DNA of 64,000 nt from Streptomyces sp. NBC_00287 (GCF_036173105.1 NZ_CP108053.1:8804001-8868000), one strand, 5' to 3'; positions 50,813 to 59,547 are shown, counted from the first letter of the stretch. Program-made: numbers and translations. Notes: generated by a model from the letters alone, not told the origin.

Positions 50813-52431
50813 CGTGCGCTCAACTCCCGTTCGGGGACGTCCGTTTGCGGGTGATGGAGGTCGAAGGCCGGCGATTCGCTGCGGATGCGGGGCAGGACGG
50901 CGAAGTTGTGCCGCGGCGGCGGGCAGGATGTCGCCCATTCCAGTGAACGGCCATAGCCCCACGGGTCGTCGACCTCGATCTTCTTGCCGTACTTGGCGGT
51001 CTTCCACACGTTGTAGAAGAACGGCAGGAACGACAGGCCGAGGACGAACGTGAAGACGGTCGACACGGTGTTGAGCGTGGTCAGTCCCTCCACCGCCAGA
51101 TAGTCCGGAATTCGGCGCTGCATCCCGTTCGTGCCCAGCCAGTGCTGGACCAGGAAGGTGCCGTGGAAGCCGATGAACAGCGTCCAGAAGGTGATCTTGC
51201 CGAGCCGCTCATCGAGCATCTTCCCGGTGAACTTCGGCCACCAGAAGTGGAAGCCGGAGAACATCGCGAAGACGACGGTGCCGAACACCACGTAGTGGAA
51301 GTGCGCCACCACGAAGTACGAGTCGGAGACGTGGAAGTCCATCGGCGGCGAGGCCAGGATGACACCGGTCAGACCACCGAACGTGAAGGTGATCAGGAAG
51401 CCGGTGGCCCAGAGCATCGGGGTCTCGAAACTCAATGACCCCTTCCACATGGTGCCGATCCAGTTGAAGAACTTCACGCCGGTTGGTACGGCGATCAGGA
51501 ACGTCATGAAGGAGAAGAACGGCAGCAACACTCCGCCGGTGACGTACATGTGGTGCGCCCACACCGTCACGGACAGACCCGCGATCGAGATGGTCGCCGC
51601 GATCAGGCCCATGTAGCCGAACATCGGCTTGCGGGAGAAGACCGGGATGACCTCGGAGATGATCCCGAAGAACGGCAGGGCGATGATGTACACCTCTGGA
51701 TGGCCGAAGAACCAGAAGAGGTGCTGCCACAACAGCGCGCCGCCGTTGGCGGAGTCGAAGATGTGGGCGCCGAACTTGCGGTCCGCCTCCAGCGCGAACA
51801 GCGCGGCGGCCAGCACCGGGAAGGCGAGCAGGACCAGCACACCGGTCAGCAGCACGTTCCACGTGAAGATCGGCATACGGAACATCGTCATGCCGGGTGC
51901 GCGCATGCAGATGATCGTGGTGATGAAGTTGACCGAGCCGAGGATGGTGCCGAAGCCGGAGAAGGCCAGACCCATGATCCACATGTCGGCGCCGATGCCC
52001 GGCGAGCGGACCGCGTCCGAGAGCGGGCTGTAGGCGAACCAGCCGAAGTCGGCGGCGCCGTCGGGGGTGAGGAAGCCGCCCACCGCGATCAGCGAGCCGA
52101 ACAGGTACAGCCAGTAGGCGAACATGTTCAGCCGCGGGAAGGCGACGTCGGGGGCACCGATCTGCAGCGGCATGATCCAGTTCGCGAAGCCGGCGAACAG
52201 CGGCGTCGCGAACATCAGCAGCATGATCGTGCCGTGCATCGTGAACGCCTGGTTGAACTGCTCGTTCGACATGATCTGCAGACCCGGACGGGCCAGCTCG
52301 GCGCGCATGAACAGCGCCATCACGCCACCGATGCAGAAGAACGCGAACGACGTGATCAGATAGAGCGTTCCGATCGTCTTGTGGTCGGTGGTGGTCAGCC
52401 ACTTGATACTGGTGACGGTTTGGTCTCTCAC
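50809..52431 (-). CDS. ctaD: Cytochrome c oxidase subunit I (aa3 type)
   Basis: The 540-residue heme-copper oxidase catalytic subunit has twelve membrane helices. Heme ligands appear in FTMHGTIMLLMF and VVAHFHYVVFG; the CuB site is in FFGHPEVYI (with the His-Tyr pair) and WAHHMYV. It is a plasma-membrane proton pump and O2 reductase. GTG 52431 (MRDQTVTSIKWLTTTDHKTIG, quoted in part) is the real start; the longer frame is not used. No subunit II, III or heme-synthesis gene is nearby, so it is an orphan, probably second, copy. It is coupled to a small membrane protein gene. Confidence 0.92.
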   Translation of the reverse strand: MRDQTVTSIKWLTTTDHKTIGTLYLITSFAFFCIGGVMALFMRAELARPGLQIMSNEQFNQAFTMHGTIMLLMFATPLFAGFANWIMPLQIGAPDVAFPRLNMFAYWLYLFGSLIAVGGFLTPDGAADFGWFAYSPLSDAVRSPGIGADMWIMGLAFSGFGTILGSVNFITTIICMRAPGMTMFRMPIFTWNVLLTGVLVLLAFPVLAAALFALEADRKFGAHIFDSANGGALLWQHLFWFFGHPEVYIIALPFFGIISEVIPVFSRKPMFGYMGLIAATISIAGLSVTVWAHHMYVTGGVLLPFFSFMTFLIAVPTGVKFFNWIGTMWKGSLSFETPMLWATGFLITFTFGGLTGVILASPPMDFHVSDSYFVVAHFHYVVFGTVVFAMFSGFHFWWPKFTGKMLDERLGKITFWTLFIGFHGTFLVQHWLGTNGMQRRIPDYLAVEGLTTLNTVSTVFTFVLGLSFLPFFYNVWKTAKYGKKIEVDDPWGYGRSLEWATSCPPPRHNFAVLPRIRSESPAFDLHHPQTDVPERELSAR

Positions 52432-52537
52432 GACCCGCCTGTGTCCGCGCCCGATCGGAACGTCACACTCGAACGACGCGACAAGAATCACCGAACCCGG
52501 GTGTGACCATCCCGGGGATGCCGGACACGAACGGAAC

Positions 52538-53071
52538 ATGAGCAACGACGAGATCTTCGCCGCTGCCTATCGCGAGCACTACTGGGCGGTCAGCCGCTAT
52601 GTCGCGCGACGCCTTGACGGGCGGACGGACGAGGTCGAGGAAGTGGTGGCGGAGGTGTTCACGGTGGCCTGGCGGCGCCGCGGCGACCTGCCGGCGACCC
52701 CACTGCCCTGGCTGTACGGCGTGGCACGCAACTGCCTGGCGAACGCGGTACGCGGCTACGGACGGCGCCGCCGACTGGTGGACCGACTGGGCAACGACGA
52801 GACCGCACACGGCCGGCAGATCGTGGACAGCCCCGACGCGGAGGCCCCGGGCGGCTGGGTGCACGAGGCGCTGGCCCGGCTCTCCGCCAAGGACCAGGAG
52901 GTACTGCGACTGACGGCCTGGGAGGAACTCGGCATCGACGACCTCGCCGTCGCCCTCGGCTGCGGCACCCGCGCCGCGTCGATGCGCCTGCACCGGGCCC
53001 GCCGCCGGCTGAGAGCCGAGATCGACCGCATGAGCCTCACGACACCCTCCAAGGAATACGGCCGTGACTGA
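52538..53071 (+). CDS. ECF-type RNA polymerase sigma factor
   Basis: The 177-residue sigma factor has region 2 (EIFAAAYREHYWAVSRYVARRL, then VAEVFTVAWRRRGDLP) and region 4 (ALARLSAKDQEVLRLTAWEEL, part quoted, with a helix-turn-helix ending AASMRLHRARRRLRAEID). It should direct transcription of a small regulon. The ATG at 52538 has only a weak upstream site. Its stop overlaps the start of the next gene, which encodes a membrane protein and may act as its partner or anti-sigma factor. Confidence 0.87.
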   Translation: MSNDEIFAAAYREHYWAVSRYVARRLDGRTDEVEEVVAEVFTVAWRRRGDLPATPLPWLYGVARNCLANAVRGYGRRRRLVDRLGNDETAHGRQIVDSPDAEAPGGWVHEALARLSAKDQEVLRLTAWEELGIDDLAVALGCGTRAASMRLHRARRRLRAEIDRMSLTTPSKEYGRD

Positions 53072-53963
53072 CGAACTCGATCTCCTGCGCCGCGCCAACC
53101 CGGTCCCCGTCGACGGCCCCCACTTCGGCGACGGCCCCCTCGACCACCGAGCCGAGCGACGGCTCAACCAGCTGCTGCAGCAACGGAACTCCCGCCGCCG
53201 CCCCCGCCTGGTCTGGGCCCTGACGGCCACCGCGATCGTCGCCGCCCTGGTGTCGGCACTGCTGTTCACCGGCCAGACGACCGCCCCCGCGGTCGCCGCA
53301 CCCCGCCCCCTCGTCGTGCAGGCCGACTCCACCCCCGTACCCCTGAAAACCCTGGCCGAACGCGCGCGGTCGGCAGCGGCGGACGGGTCGCCGAAGCTCC
53401 GCAAGGGCACGCATGTGCAGACCTGGAGCCTGGCCATGAGCGACGACAAGCCGCCGGTCACGCTCCCCGAGGAACGCATCGTGCGCTGGAGGGCGGACGG
53501 CAGCCACACCGAGCTCGTCGCCGAGGACGGGGACGTCGTCTCCCGGCAGACCTATCCGCCGAGTTGGAGCGACGCCCCGCCGCAGTCCCCGCCCCCGCAC
53601 AACGCCGAGCGGCTGCGCGCCTACCTGCAGGAGGCCACCTACAGCGAGTCGCTGAGCACGCCCCAACTCCTGGATGCCGTAGGCGTCCTGCTCGACACTT
53701 GGACCCTCGGCGCCCGCGAGTCGGCGGCCCTCGCACGGCTGCTGGCGCAGGCCGAGGGGCTCAGGCCCGTCGGACAGGTGACGGACCGGCTCGGGCGGCC
53801 CGGACAGGCGTATGTGTACGACGGTTCGGGCGCCCGCCGGATGCTGATCCTGGACCCGGCCACCGGCACCGTCCTCGGCCTGGAGACCACCTTCACCAAG
53901 GACCAGCCCGAGTACGGCGTCAAGTCCGGCGACGTCATGCAGTACAGCGCCTGGACGCGCTGA
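53064..53963 (+). CDS. CU044_5270-family membrane protein, putative sigma factor partner
   Basis: The 299-residue protein has a cytosolic N-terminus of about 50 residues (LRRANPVPVDGP...), one membrane helix (LVWALTATAIVAALVSALLF) and a long extracytoplasmic domain. This is the CU044_5270 pattern, commonly encoded after ECF sigma factors in actinomycetes. An anti-sigma role is plausible, but no zinc motif is present. GTG 53064 has AAGGA 9 nt upstream and overlaps the sigma factor gene by 8 bp. Its stop abuts the folD stop in a TGATCA junction. Confidence 0.8.
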   Translation: MTDELDLLRRANPVPVDGPHFGDGPLDHRAERRLNQLLQQRNSRRRPRLVWALTATAIVAALVSALLFTGQTTAPAVAAPRPLVVQADSTPVPLKTLAERARSAAADGSPKLRKGTHVQTWSLAMSDDKPPVTLPEERIVRWRADGSHTELVAEDGDVVSRQTYPPSWSDAPPQSPPPHNAERLRAYLQEATYSESLSTPQLLDAVGVLLDTWTLGARESAALARLLAQAEGLRPVGQVTDRLGRPGQAYVYDGSGARRMLILDPATGTVLGLETTFTKDQPEYGVKSGDVMQYSAWTR

Positions 53964-54812
53964 TCACACCCCGAGCTGGCGGGCGGCGGCAGTGACGGTC
54001 TGCTCCAGCAGCGTGGCGATCGTCATCGGCCCGACCCCGCCCGGCACCGGCGTGATCAGCGAGGCCCGCTCGACGGCGGAGTCGAAATCGACGTCGCCGA
54101 TGTTGCCCGCGTTGTAGCCGGCGTCGATCACGACAGCGCCGGGCTTGATGTCCTGACCTCGGATCAGCCGGGGCCGCCCCACGGCGGCGACCACGATGTC
54201 CGCCTCCCGGACCGCGGCCGACAGATCCGCCGTACGGGAGTGGCAGTACGTCACCGTCGCGTCCCGGGCGAGCAGCAGCATGCCGGCCGGCTTGCCGAGG
54301 ATCGCGCTGCGGCCGACGACCACCGCCCGCTTGCCGGACGGGTCGACGTCGTAGGCGTCGAGCAGCCGCATGATGCCGCCGGGCGTGCAGGACACGAAGC
54401 CCGGCAGCCCGAAGCTCATCGTGGCGAAGGAGGCGAAGGTGACGCCGTCGACGTCCTTCTCCGGCGCTATCGCCTCGAAGGCGGCCCGCTCGTCGATGTG
54501 CGCGCCCATCGGGTGCTGGAGCAGGATGCCGTGGACGCCGGGGTCGAGCGACAGCTTCTCGAGCGTGGCGACCAGTTCCTCGGTCGTGGTGGCCGCGGGC
54601 AGTTCCACATGCCGCGACTCGATGCCGGCCTTGCGGCAGCGGTTCTGCTTCATCCGGACGTAGGTGACGGACGCCGGGTCCTCGCCGACCAGCACCGTCG
54701 CCAGACAGGGCGCCGTGCCGGTGCGCTCGGTGATGCGGGCCGCCCGCTCGGCGGTCTCCGCCACGATCGTCCGGGCGAGGGAGGTGCCGTCCATGAGCCG
54801 TGCCTGAGACAT
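53964..54812 (-). CDS. folD: Bifunctional methylene-tetrahydrofolate dehydrogenase/cyclohydrolase
   Basis: The 282-residue enzyme interconverts 5,10-methylene- and 10-formyl-tetrahydrofolate. Motifs are present: YVRMKQNRCRK (catalytic Lys), KDVDG, the CTPGGIMRLL loop, NADP-binding GRSAILGKPAGMLL, and PVPGGVGPMTIATLL. The usual QLPLP block reads QHPMG, a divergence that may mark a paralogue. AGGAG lies 6 nt before the ATG, and a ZTP riboswitch precedes the gene, linking it to purine one-carbon supply. It is convergent with the sigma factor pair. Confidence 0.93.
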   Translation of the reverse strand: MSQARLMDGTSLARTIVAETAERAARITERTGTAPCLATVLVGEDPASVTYVRMKQNRCRKAGIESRHVELPAATTTEELVATLEKLSLDPGVHGILLQHPMGAHIDERAAFEAIAPEKDVDGVTFASFATMSFGLPGFVSCTPGGIMRLLDAYDVDPSGKRAVVVGRSAILGKPAGMLLLARDATVTYCHSRTADLSAAVREADIVVAAVGRPRLIRGQDIKPGAVVIDAGYNAGNIGDVDFDSAVERASLITPVPGGVGPMTIATLLEQTVTAAARQLGV

Positions 54813-54840
54813 GATCCACTCCTGGGCTGGTGTTCCGGTT

Positions 54841-54915
54841 CGCCCAGGCGCACGGCATCGACTCTGCGTAGGCCGCTCCCCGGTGGTACTCCACCTCAGC
54901 GCCAGTCACGGCCCG
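54841..54915 (-). ncRNA. ZTP (pfl) riboswitch upstream of folD
   Basis: On the folD strand the conserved pfl blocks follow in order: GTGACTGGCGCTGAGG, then CCACCGGGGAGCGGCC, a short variable part, and CCGTGCGCCTGGGCG. ZTP riboswitches sense the purine intermediate ZMP/ZTP and typically control folD, purH and glyA. The 3' CCTGGGC (54842-54848) can pair with GCCCAGG (54821-54827), which includes the first bases of the folD AGGAG site. This suggests a translational switch: ligand binding keeps CCTGGGC in the aptamer and frees the ribosome site. Confidence 0.85.
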
Positions 54916-54943
54916 CCCCCACCCTAACGGAGGCTCCCTTCGG

Positions 54944-55309
54944 CTATTCGTCCCAGGCCTGGATCATCGTCTGCTCGACGATCTTGCCGTCCCGCAGGGA
55001 CGCCATCGACTCGGCGAGCACGCGGACGCCGTCGGCGTACTGACAGGACTCGCTGAAGGCGACGGTGTCGCCCTCGACGACGCAGCGTTCCAGCTTGTGG
55101 CTCATGTCGCGGCTGTAGACGTCGTCCAGCAACTCGCTGATCTCGTCACGGCCGTGCAGGACCCGGGGACTGCTGGGCTGGGTGTTGCGGTCCACGACGC
55201 GCAGTTCGGCGTCGTCCGCGTAGAGCGACAGGAGCGTCGTCGCCGTGTCTCCCTCGATGCCCCGGCGCAGGGCTTCGGTGTCGAAGCCGGGGCGTGCCGC
55301 ACTGCCCAT
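54944..55309 (-). CDS. NTF2/SnoaL-like protein
   Basis: The 121-residue protein shows the cone-fold pattern of SnoaL/NTF2-like proteins: N-terminal helix region (LRRGIEGDTATTLLSLYADDA, part quoted), HGRDEISELLDDVYSRDM, then sheets ending MASLRDGKIVEQTMIQAWDE. No clear catalytic set is seen. It may be an enzyme or a ligand binder. ATG 55309 has GGAGG 5 nt upstream. It lies alone, divergent from a small secreted protein gene. Confidence 0.75.
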   Translation of the reverse strand: MGSAARPGFDTEALRRGIEGDTATTLLSLYADDAELRVVDRNTQPSSPRVLHGRDEISELLDDVYSRDMSHKLERCVVEGDTVAFSESCQYADGVRVLAESMASLRDGKIVEQTMIQAWDE

Positions 55310-55478
55310 GGTGACCTCCTCGAAGGCCCGCGGCCTCGGGGGAGCGGGCCGCGACGGCCTCTCCTTAGAGGCTCCTCCGCCCCGGCGGGCTCGGCAAGCG
55401 CAGCCGCGCGGTCCGCCTGTCGGGTGAGCTGCGCGGTGCGGCCGTGTCCGGCGGGGGGCCGTCGGCGTTGCTCCGAAC

Positions 55479-55772
55479 ATGATCTCAACACGACGTATCG
55501 TCGCCGCCGTCGGTCTGGCCGTCTCGGTCACCGGCCTCGCCGCGCCGCTGGCGAGCGCGGCCGAGGCGGAGGCCCCGGGCGCCGGTCTCAGCCCGATCCG
55601 GATGCTCGACTCGCTCACCGTGAGCGACATCCCCGAGGAGCACAAGGCGGAGATCCCGCGGCCCTCCGCACAGCTGAACCAGCTCAACCGGGTCCACGAG
55701 CTGAACCAGCTGCACCAGGTCACCGACATGGTCGCCCCGGTCACCAATCTGGTCCCCGGCATCGAGTACTGA
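55479..55772 (+). CDS. Small secreted protein with LNQL repeats
   Basis: The 97-residue protein has a signal peptide (about 1-27, ending LASA|AE). The mature ~70 residues contain IPEEHKAEIPRP, a Leu/Asn/Gln-rich helical stretch (QLNQLNRVHELNQLHQVTD) and a hydrophobic end (VAPVTNLVPGIEY). There is no Cys or known motif. It resembles small secreted proteins of streptomycetes, but I do not recognise a family. The ribosome site is weak. A hairpin terminator follows. Confidence 0.7.
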   Translation: MISTRRIVAAVGLAVSVTGLAAPLASAAEAEAPGAGLSPIRMLDSLTVSDIPEEHKAEIPRPSAQLNQLNRVHELNQLHQVTDMVAPVTNLVPGIEY

Positions 55773-55784
55773 CCAGCCGCACCC

Positions 55785-55819
55785 CCGAGGGCCGTCCGCA
55801 CCAGCCGGGCGGCCCTCGG
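55785..55819 (+). terminator. Hairpin terminator after small secreted protein gene
   Basis: Arms CCGAGGGCCG (55785-55794) and CGGCCCTCGG (55810-55819) form a perfect 10-bp stem with a 15-nt loop, 13 bp after the stop codon. Confidence 0.6.
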
Positions 55820-55845
55820 CATGTCCTCCCGGGAGATCGTGAGCG

Positions 55846-56760
55846 ATGCCGCAGCCACCGGACCGGTCGGTGCACTGGCAGCCCGGCTTCCCCGTGGACG
55901 CCCGCCTGACCCTGCAGAGCCTGCGCCGCGGCTTCCACGACCCCACGCACCGGGTCGAACCCGACGGCACCGTGTGGCGCACCGCGCGCACCGCCTCGGG
56001 ACCGGTCACCTACCGCATCCGCCAACAGCGCCTGGACGACGTCCACATCGACGTCTGGGGACCGGGCGCGACCGAACTCGCCGACTCCGTACGCCGCGAA
56101 CTCGGCGCGGACGACCGACCCGAGCTGTTCCGGCCCCGGCACCCGGTCCTCCGCAGCGCAGTGCACCGGCTGCGCGGCCTGCGGATCCCGTGCACCGGAC
56201 GCCTCTTCGAGGCCCTCGTCCCCGCCGTACTGGAACAGCGCGTCGTGGGCCTGGACGCCGCCGCGTCCTTCACCCGCCTGACCCTCCTGTACGGCGATCC
56301 ACCACCCGGACCTGCCCCCGACGGCATGCGCCTGCCGCTCCCTCCCGAGACCTGGCGAACCATCCCGAGCTGGGAATGGCGCCGCGCCGGCGTGGACCTG
56401 CACCGTTCCGCCACCATCATCGAGGCCTCCCGCCACGCGGCCCGCCTCGACCACGCGGCCGGTGATCCGGCATACGCCTACGCCCTGATGGCGAAGCTGC
56501 CCGGCGTCGGCGTCTGGACCGCCGCCCAGGTCGGCCACCGCGCCCTGGGCGACGCGGACGCCCTGCCACTGGGCGACTACCACCTCGGCACCATGACGGG
56601 CCTGGCCCTCCTGGGCCGCCCCTTGGCGGACGACGAGATCGAGCCCTTCTACGAACCCTTCCGCCCCCACCGCTACCGGGTCGTCCGCCTGCTCGAACTC
56701 ACCCCCGGCGCGGCCCCGCGCCACGGCCCCCGCGCACCCCACGCGGGACCGCTCGGCTAG
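55846..56760 (+). CDS. AlkA-like DNA-3-methyladenine glycosylase
   Basis: The 304-residue protein has an N-terminal AlkA-like region and a C-terminal helix-hairpin-helix GPD motif (LMAKLPGVGVWTAAQVGHRAL), with the catalytic aspartate in ALPLGDYHLG. It should remove alkylated bases in base excision repair. Length and motif order are normal for actinobacterial AlkA-like glycosylases. It follows a terminator and has no tight operon partner. ATG 55846 has GGGAG 11 nt upstream. Confidence 0.84.
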   Translation: MPQPPDRSVHWQPGFPVDARLTLQSLRRGFHDPTHRVEPDGTVWRTARTASGPVTYRIRQQRLDDVHIDVWGPGATELADSVRRELGADDRPELFRPRHPVLRSAVHRLRGLRIPCTGRLFEALVPAVLEQRVVGLDAAASFTRLTLLYGDPPPGPAPDGMRLPLPPETWRTIPSWEWRRAGVDLHRSATIIEASRHAARLDHAAGDPAYAYALMAKLPGVGVWTAAQVGHRALGDADALPLGDYHLGTMTGLALLGRPLADDEIEPFYEPFRPHRYRVVRLLELTPGAAPRHGPRAPHAGPLG

Positions 56761-56897
56761 TCGCTCCGCCGGTTGGGAGGCAGCTGCGCCAAGGCGTCGC
56801 GCAGAGCGGGCCGCTGGCGTGTCATCCACAGGTGACCGCACACACGTCTGATACGGATCGAGCCCTGGCCCCCTCGCCCCCCGCAAGGAGATCCCCC

Positions 56898-57743
56898 ATG
56901 GCTCCCACCGAGCCCACCTACGCCGTCACCGGTGCCTCCGGCCGTCTCGGCGGACGTATCGCCCGTCGGCTGGCCGCCGCCGGCATCCCCCAGACCCTCC
57001 TGGCCCGCACCCCCGCCCGCGCCCCCGAACTGCCCCGCGCCACCGCGGTGTCCGGCGCGTACGACGACCACGACGCCGTCGTACGCGCCCTGCGCCCCAC
57101 CGACCGGGTCCTGATGGTGTCCGCCTCGGAGACCCCCGAGCGGGTCCAGCAGCACCGCACCTTCATCGACGCGGCCGCCGCGGCCGGGGTCGCGCACCTG
57201 GTGTACATCTCCTTCTACGGCGCCGCCCCCGACGCGACCTTCACCCTGGCCCGCGACCACTGGCACACCGAACAGCACCTGCGCGCCAGCGGGGTGCCGT
57301 TCACCTTCCTGCGGGACAACCTGTACGCCGACTTCATGCCCGCCCTGGCCGGAGAGGACGGCGTCATCCGCGGCCCCGCGGGCGCCGGGCAGGCCGCCGT
57401 GGTCGCCCAGGACGACATCGCCGACGCCGCCGTAGCGGTCCTGCGCGACCCGACCGAGCACGCCGGACGTACCTACGAACTGACCGGCCCCGAGGCGCTC
57501 GGCCTCATCGACATCGCGGCCACCATCGCCGCCGTCACCGGGCGCCCCGTCTCCTACGTCCCGGAGACGGTCGAGGAGGCCTACGCCTCCCGCAAGGGCT
57601 ACGGCGCCCCCGACTGGCAGCTCGACGCCTGGGTCTCCACCTACACCGCGATCGCCGACGGCTCCCTGTCCGGGGTGACCACCGCGGTCGAAGACCTGAC
57701 CGGCCACCCCGCCACCTCGCTCGAGCAGGTGCTGAGGGCCTGA
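56898..57743 (+). CDS. NmrA/QOR2-like NAD(P)-binding SDR protein
   Basis: The 281-residue atypical SDR protein has the Rossmann start YAVTGASGRLGGRIARRLA and the NmrA-type HLVYISFYGAAPDATF, with FLRDNLYADFMPALAG. It lacks the Tyr-x3-Lys active site, as usual for NAD(P)H-binding quinone oxidoreductase-2 and NmrA-like proteins, so it may be a reductase or a redox sensor. AAGGAG lies 8 nt before ATG 56898; the longer upstream frame is not used. It is a stand-alone gene before mscR. Confidence 0.82.
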   Translation: MAPTEPTYAVTGASGRLGGRIARRLAAAGIPQTLLARTPARAPELPRATAVSGAYDDHDAVVRALRPTDRVLMVSASETPERVQQHRTFIDAAAAAGVAHLVYISFYGAAPDATFTLARDHWHTEQHLRASGVPFTFLRDNLYADFMPALAGEDGVIRGPAGAGQAAVVAQDDIADAAVAVLRDPTEHAGRTYELTGPEALGLIDIAATIAAVTGRPVSYVPETVEEAYASRKGYGAPDWQLDAWVSTYTAIADGSLSGVTTAVEDLTGHPATSLEQVLRA

Positions 57744-57832
57744 GCGGCTTCTCGCCAGTAGATGCCGTTTCCGATCAGTCACGCGTAGGGTCGAGGAGAC
57801 GCACACCGCCCTACGGAAGAGGGGTCAGCACC

Positions 57833-58918
57833 ATGGCGCAGCAGGTACGCGGCGTGATCGCACCGGGCAAGGACGAACCGGTACGGGTGGAGACGATCGT
57901 CGTACCCGACCCGGGTCCCGGCGAGGCCGTCGTACAGATCCAGGCCTGCGGTGTCTGCCACACCGATCTGCACTACAAACAGGGCGGAATCTCCGACGAG
58001 TTCCCCTTCCTGCTGGGCCATGAGGCGGCGGGCGTGGTCGAGTCGGTCGGCGACGGCGTCACCGATGTCGCACCCGGCGACTTCGTCGTCCTCAACTGGC
58101 GTGCGGTGTGCGGGCGTTGCCGGGCCTGTCTGCGCGGGCGGCCCTGGTACTGCTTCGACACCCACAACGCCACGCAGCGGATGACCCTCACCGACGGCAC
58201 CGAACTCTCCCCGGCCCTCGGTATCGGCGCCTTCGCCGAGAAGACGCTGGTGGCGGCCGGGCAGTGCACCAAGGTGGACCCGGCGGTGTCCGCGCAGGTC
58301 GCGGGGCTGCTCGGCTGCGGTGTGATGGCCGGTATCGGTGCCGCGATCAACACCGGGCAGGTGGGCCGGGGCGACACCGTCGCGGTCATCGGCTGCGGGG
58401 GCGTCGGGGACGCCGCCATCGCCGGGGCCAACCTGGCCGGCGCCGCGAAGATCATCGCCGTCGACATCGACGACCGCAAGCTCGAAAAGGCCCGCACCAT
58501 GGGCGCCACCGACCTCGTGAACTCCCGAGTGGCCGACCCGGTCGAGACGATCCGCGAACTCACCGGCGGCTTCGGCGCCGACGTCGTCATCGAGGCCGTG
58601 GGGCGCCCCGAGACGTACAAACAGGCCTTCTACGCCCGCGACCTGGCCGGAACCGTCGTCCTGGTCGGCGTCCCCACACCCGAGATGAAGCTCGAACTCC
58701 CGCTCCTCGACGTCTTCGGCCGCGGCGGCGCCCTCAAGTCCTCCTGGTACGGCGACTGTCTGCCCTCCCGGGACTTCCCCATGCTGATCGACCTGCATCT
58801 GCGGGGCCGCCTGGACCTGGAGGCGTTCGTGACGGAGACCATCGAACTCACCGATGTGGAAAAGGCCTTCGAGCGGATGCACGAAGGCGACGTCCTGCGC
58901 TCGGTGGTGGTGCTGTGA
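57833..58918 (+). CDS. mscR: S-(hydroxymethyl)mycothiol dehydrogenase
   Basis: The 361-residue zinc-dependent medium-chain dehydrogenase oxidises the adduct of formaldehyde and mycothiol. Catalytic zinc ligands are in ACGVCHTDLHY and LLGHEAAG; the structural zinc set is CGRCRACLRGRPWYC; the NAD site is VIGCGGVGDAAI. The sequence matches actinobacterial MscR/AdhE2. It is coupled to the next gene (TGATG), a beta-lactamase-fold hydrolase, the usual partner. Together they detoxify formaldehyde to formate. Confidence 0.92.
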   Translation: MAQQVRGVIAPGKDEPVRVETIVVPDPGPGEAVVQIQACGVCHTDLHYKQGGISDEFPFLLGHEAAGVVESVGDGVTDVAPGDFVVLNWRAVCGRCRACLRGRPWYCFDTHNATQRMTLTDGTELSPALGIGAFAEKTLVAAGQCTKVDPAVSAQVAGLLGCGVMAGIGAAINTGQVGRGDTVAVIGCGGVGDAAIAGANLAGAAKIIAVDIDDRKLEKARTMGATDLVNSRVADPVETIRELTGGFGADVVIEAVGRPETYKQAFYARDLAGTVVLVGVPTPEMKLELPLLDVFGRGGALKSSWYGDCLPSRDFPMLIDLHLRGRLDLEAFVTETIELTDVEKAFERMHEGDVLRSVVVL

Positions 58919-59547
58919 TGGCCGCGCGCATCGAACGCCTGGTCACCTCCGGGCAGTTCAGCCTCGACGGCGGCACCTGGGACGTCGACAACAACGTCTG
59001 GCTCGTCGGGGACGACGACGAGGTCGTCGTCATCGATGCCGCCCATGACGCCGACGCCATCGCCGAGGCCGTCGGCGACCGCAGGCTGACCGCCATCGTG
59101 TGCACCCACGCCCACAACGACCACATCGACGCCGCCCCCGCCCTCGCCGACCGCACCGGCGCCACCATCTGGCTGCACCCCGACGACCTGGCGCTGTGGA
59201 AGCAGACTCACCCCGACCGCGACCCGGACGCCCACCTGTTGGACGGGCAGGTCATCGAGGCCGCGGGCGCCGACCTCCGGGTCCTGCACACCCCCGGGCA
59301 CGCCCCCGGCGCGGTCTGCCTGTACGACCCCGGACTCGGCACCGTCTTCACCGGCGACACCCTCTTCAAGGGCGGCCCCGGCGCCACCGGCCGCTCCTAC
59401 TCCCACTTCCCGACGATCATCGACTCGATCCGCGACCGCCTGCTCACACTCCCGCCCGAGACGAAGGTCCTCACCGGGCACGGCGACGCCACCACGATCG
59501 GCGCCGAGGCCCCGCAGCTGGAGGAGTGGATCGCCCGGGGCCATTGA
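58918..59547 (+). CDS. Metallo-beta-lactamase-fold hydrolase, partner of mycothiol-linked detoxification
   Basis: The 209-residue protein has the metal-binding motif THAHNDHIDAA, a second His in HTPGHAPG, an Asp in FTGDTLF and the final His in LTGHGD, so the dinuclear site is complete (glyoxalase II-like). Coupling to mscR suggests hydrolysis of S-formyl-mycothiol or a related thioester. ATG 58918 shares one base with the mscR stop; an in-frame GTG at 58915 is an alternative. Confidence 0.88.
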   Translation: MAARIERLVTSGQFSLDGGTWDVDNNVWLVGDDDEVVVIDAAHDADAIAEAVGDRRLTAIVCTHAHNDHIDAAPALADRTGATIWLHPDDLALWKQTHPDRDPDAHLLDGQVIEAAGADLRVLHTPGHAPGAVCLYDPGLGTVFTGDTLFKGGPGATGRSYSHFPTIIDSIRDRLLTLPPETKVLTGHGDATTIGAEAPQLEEWIARGH

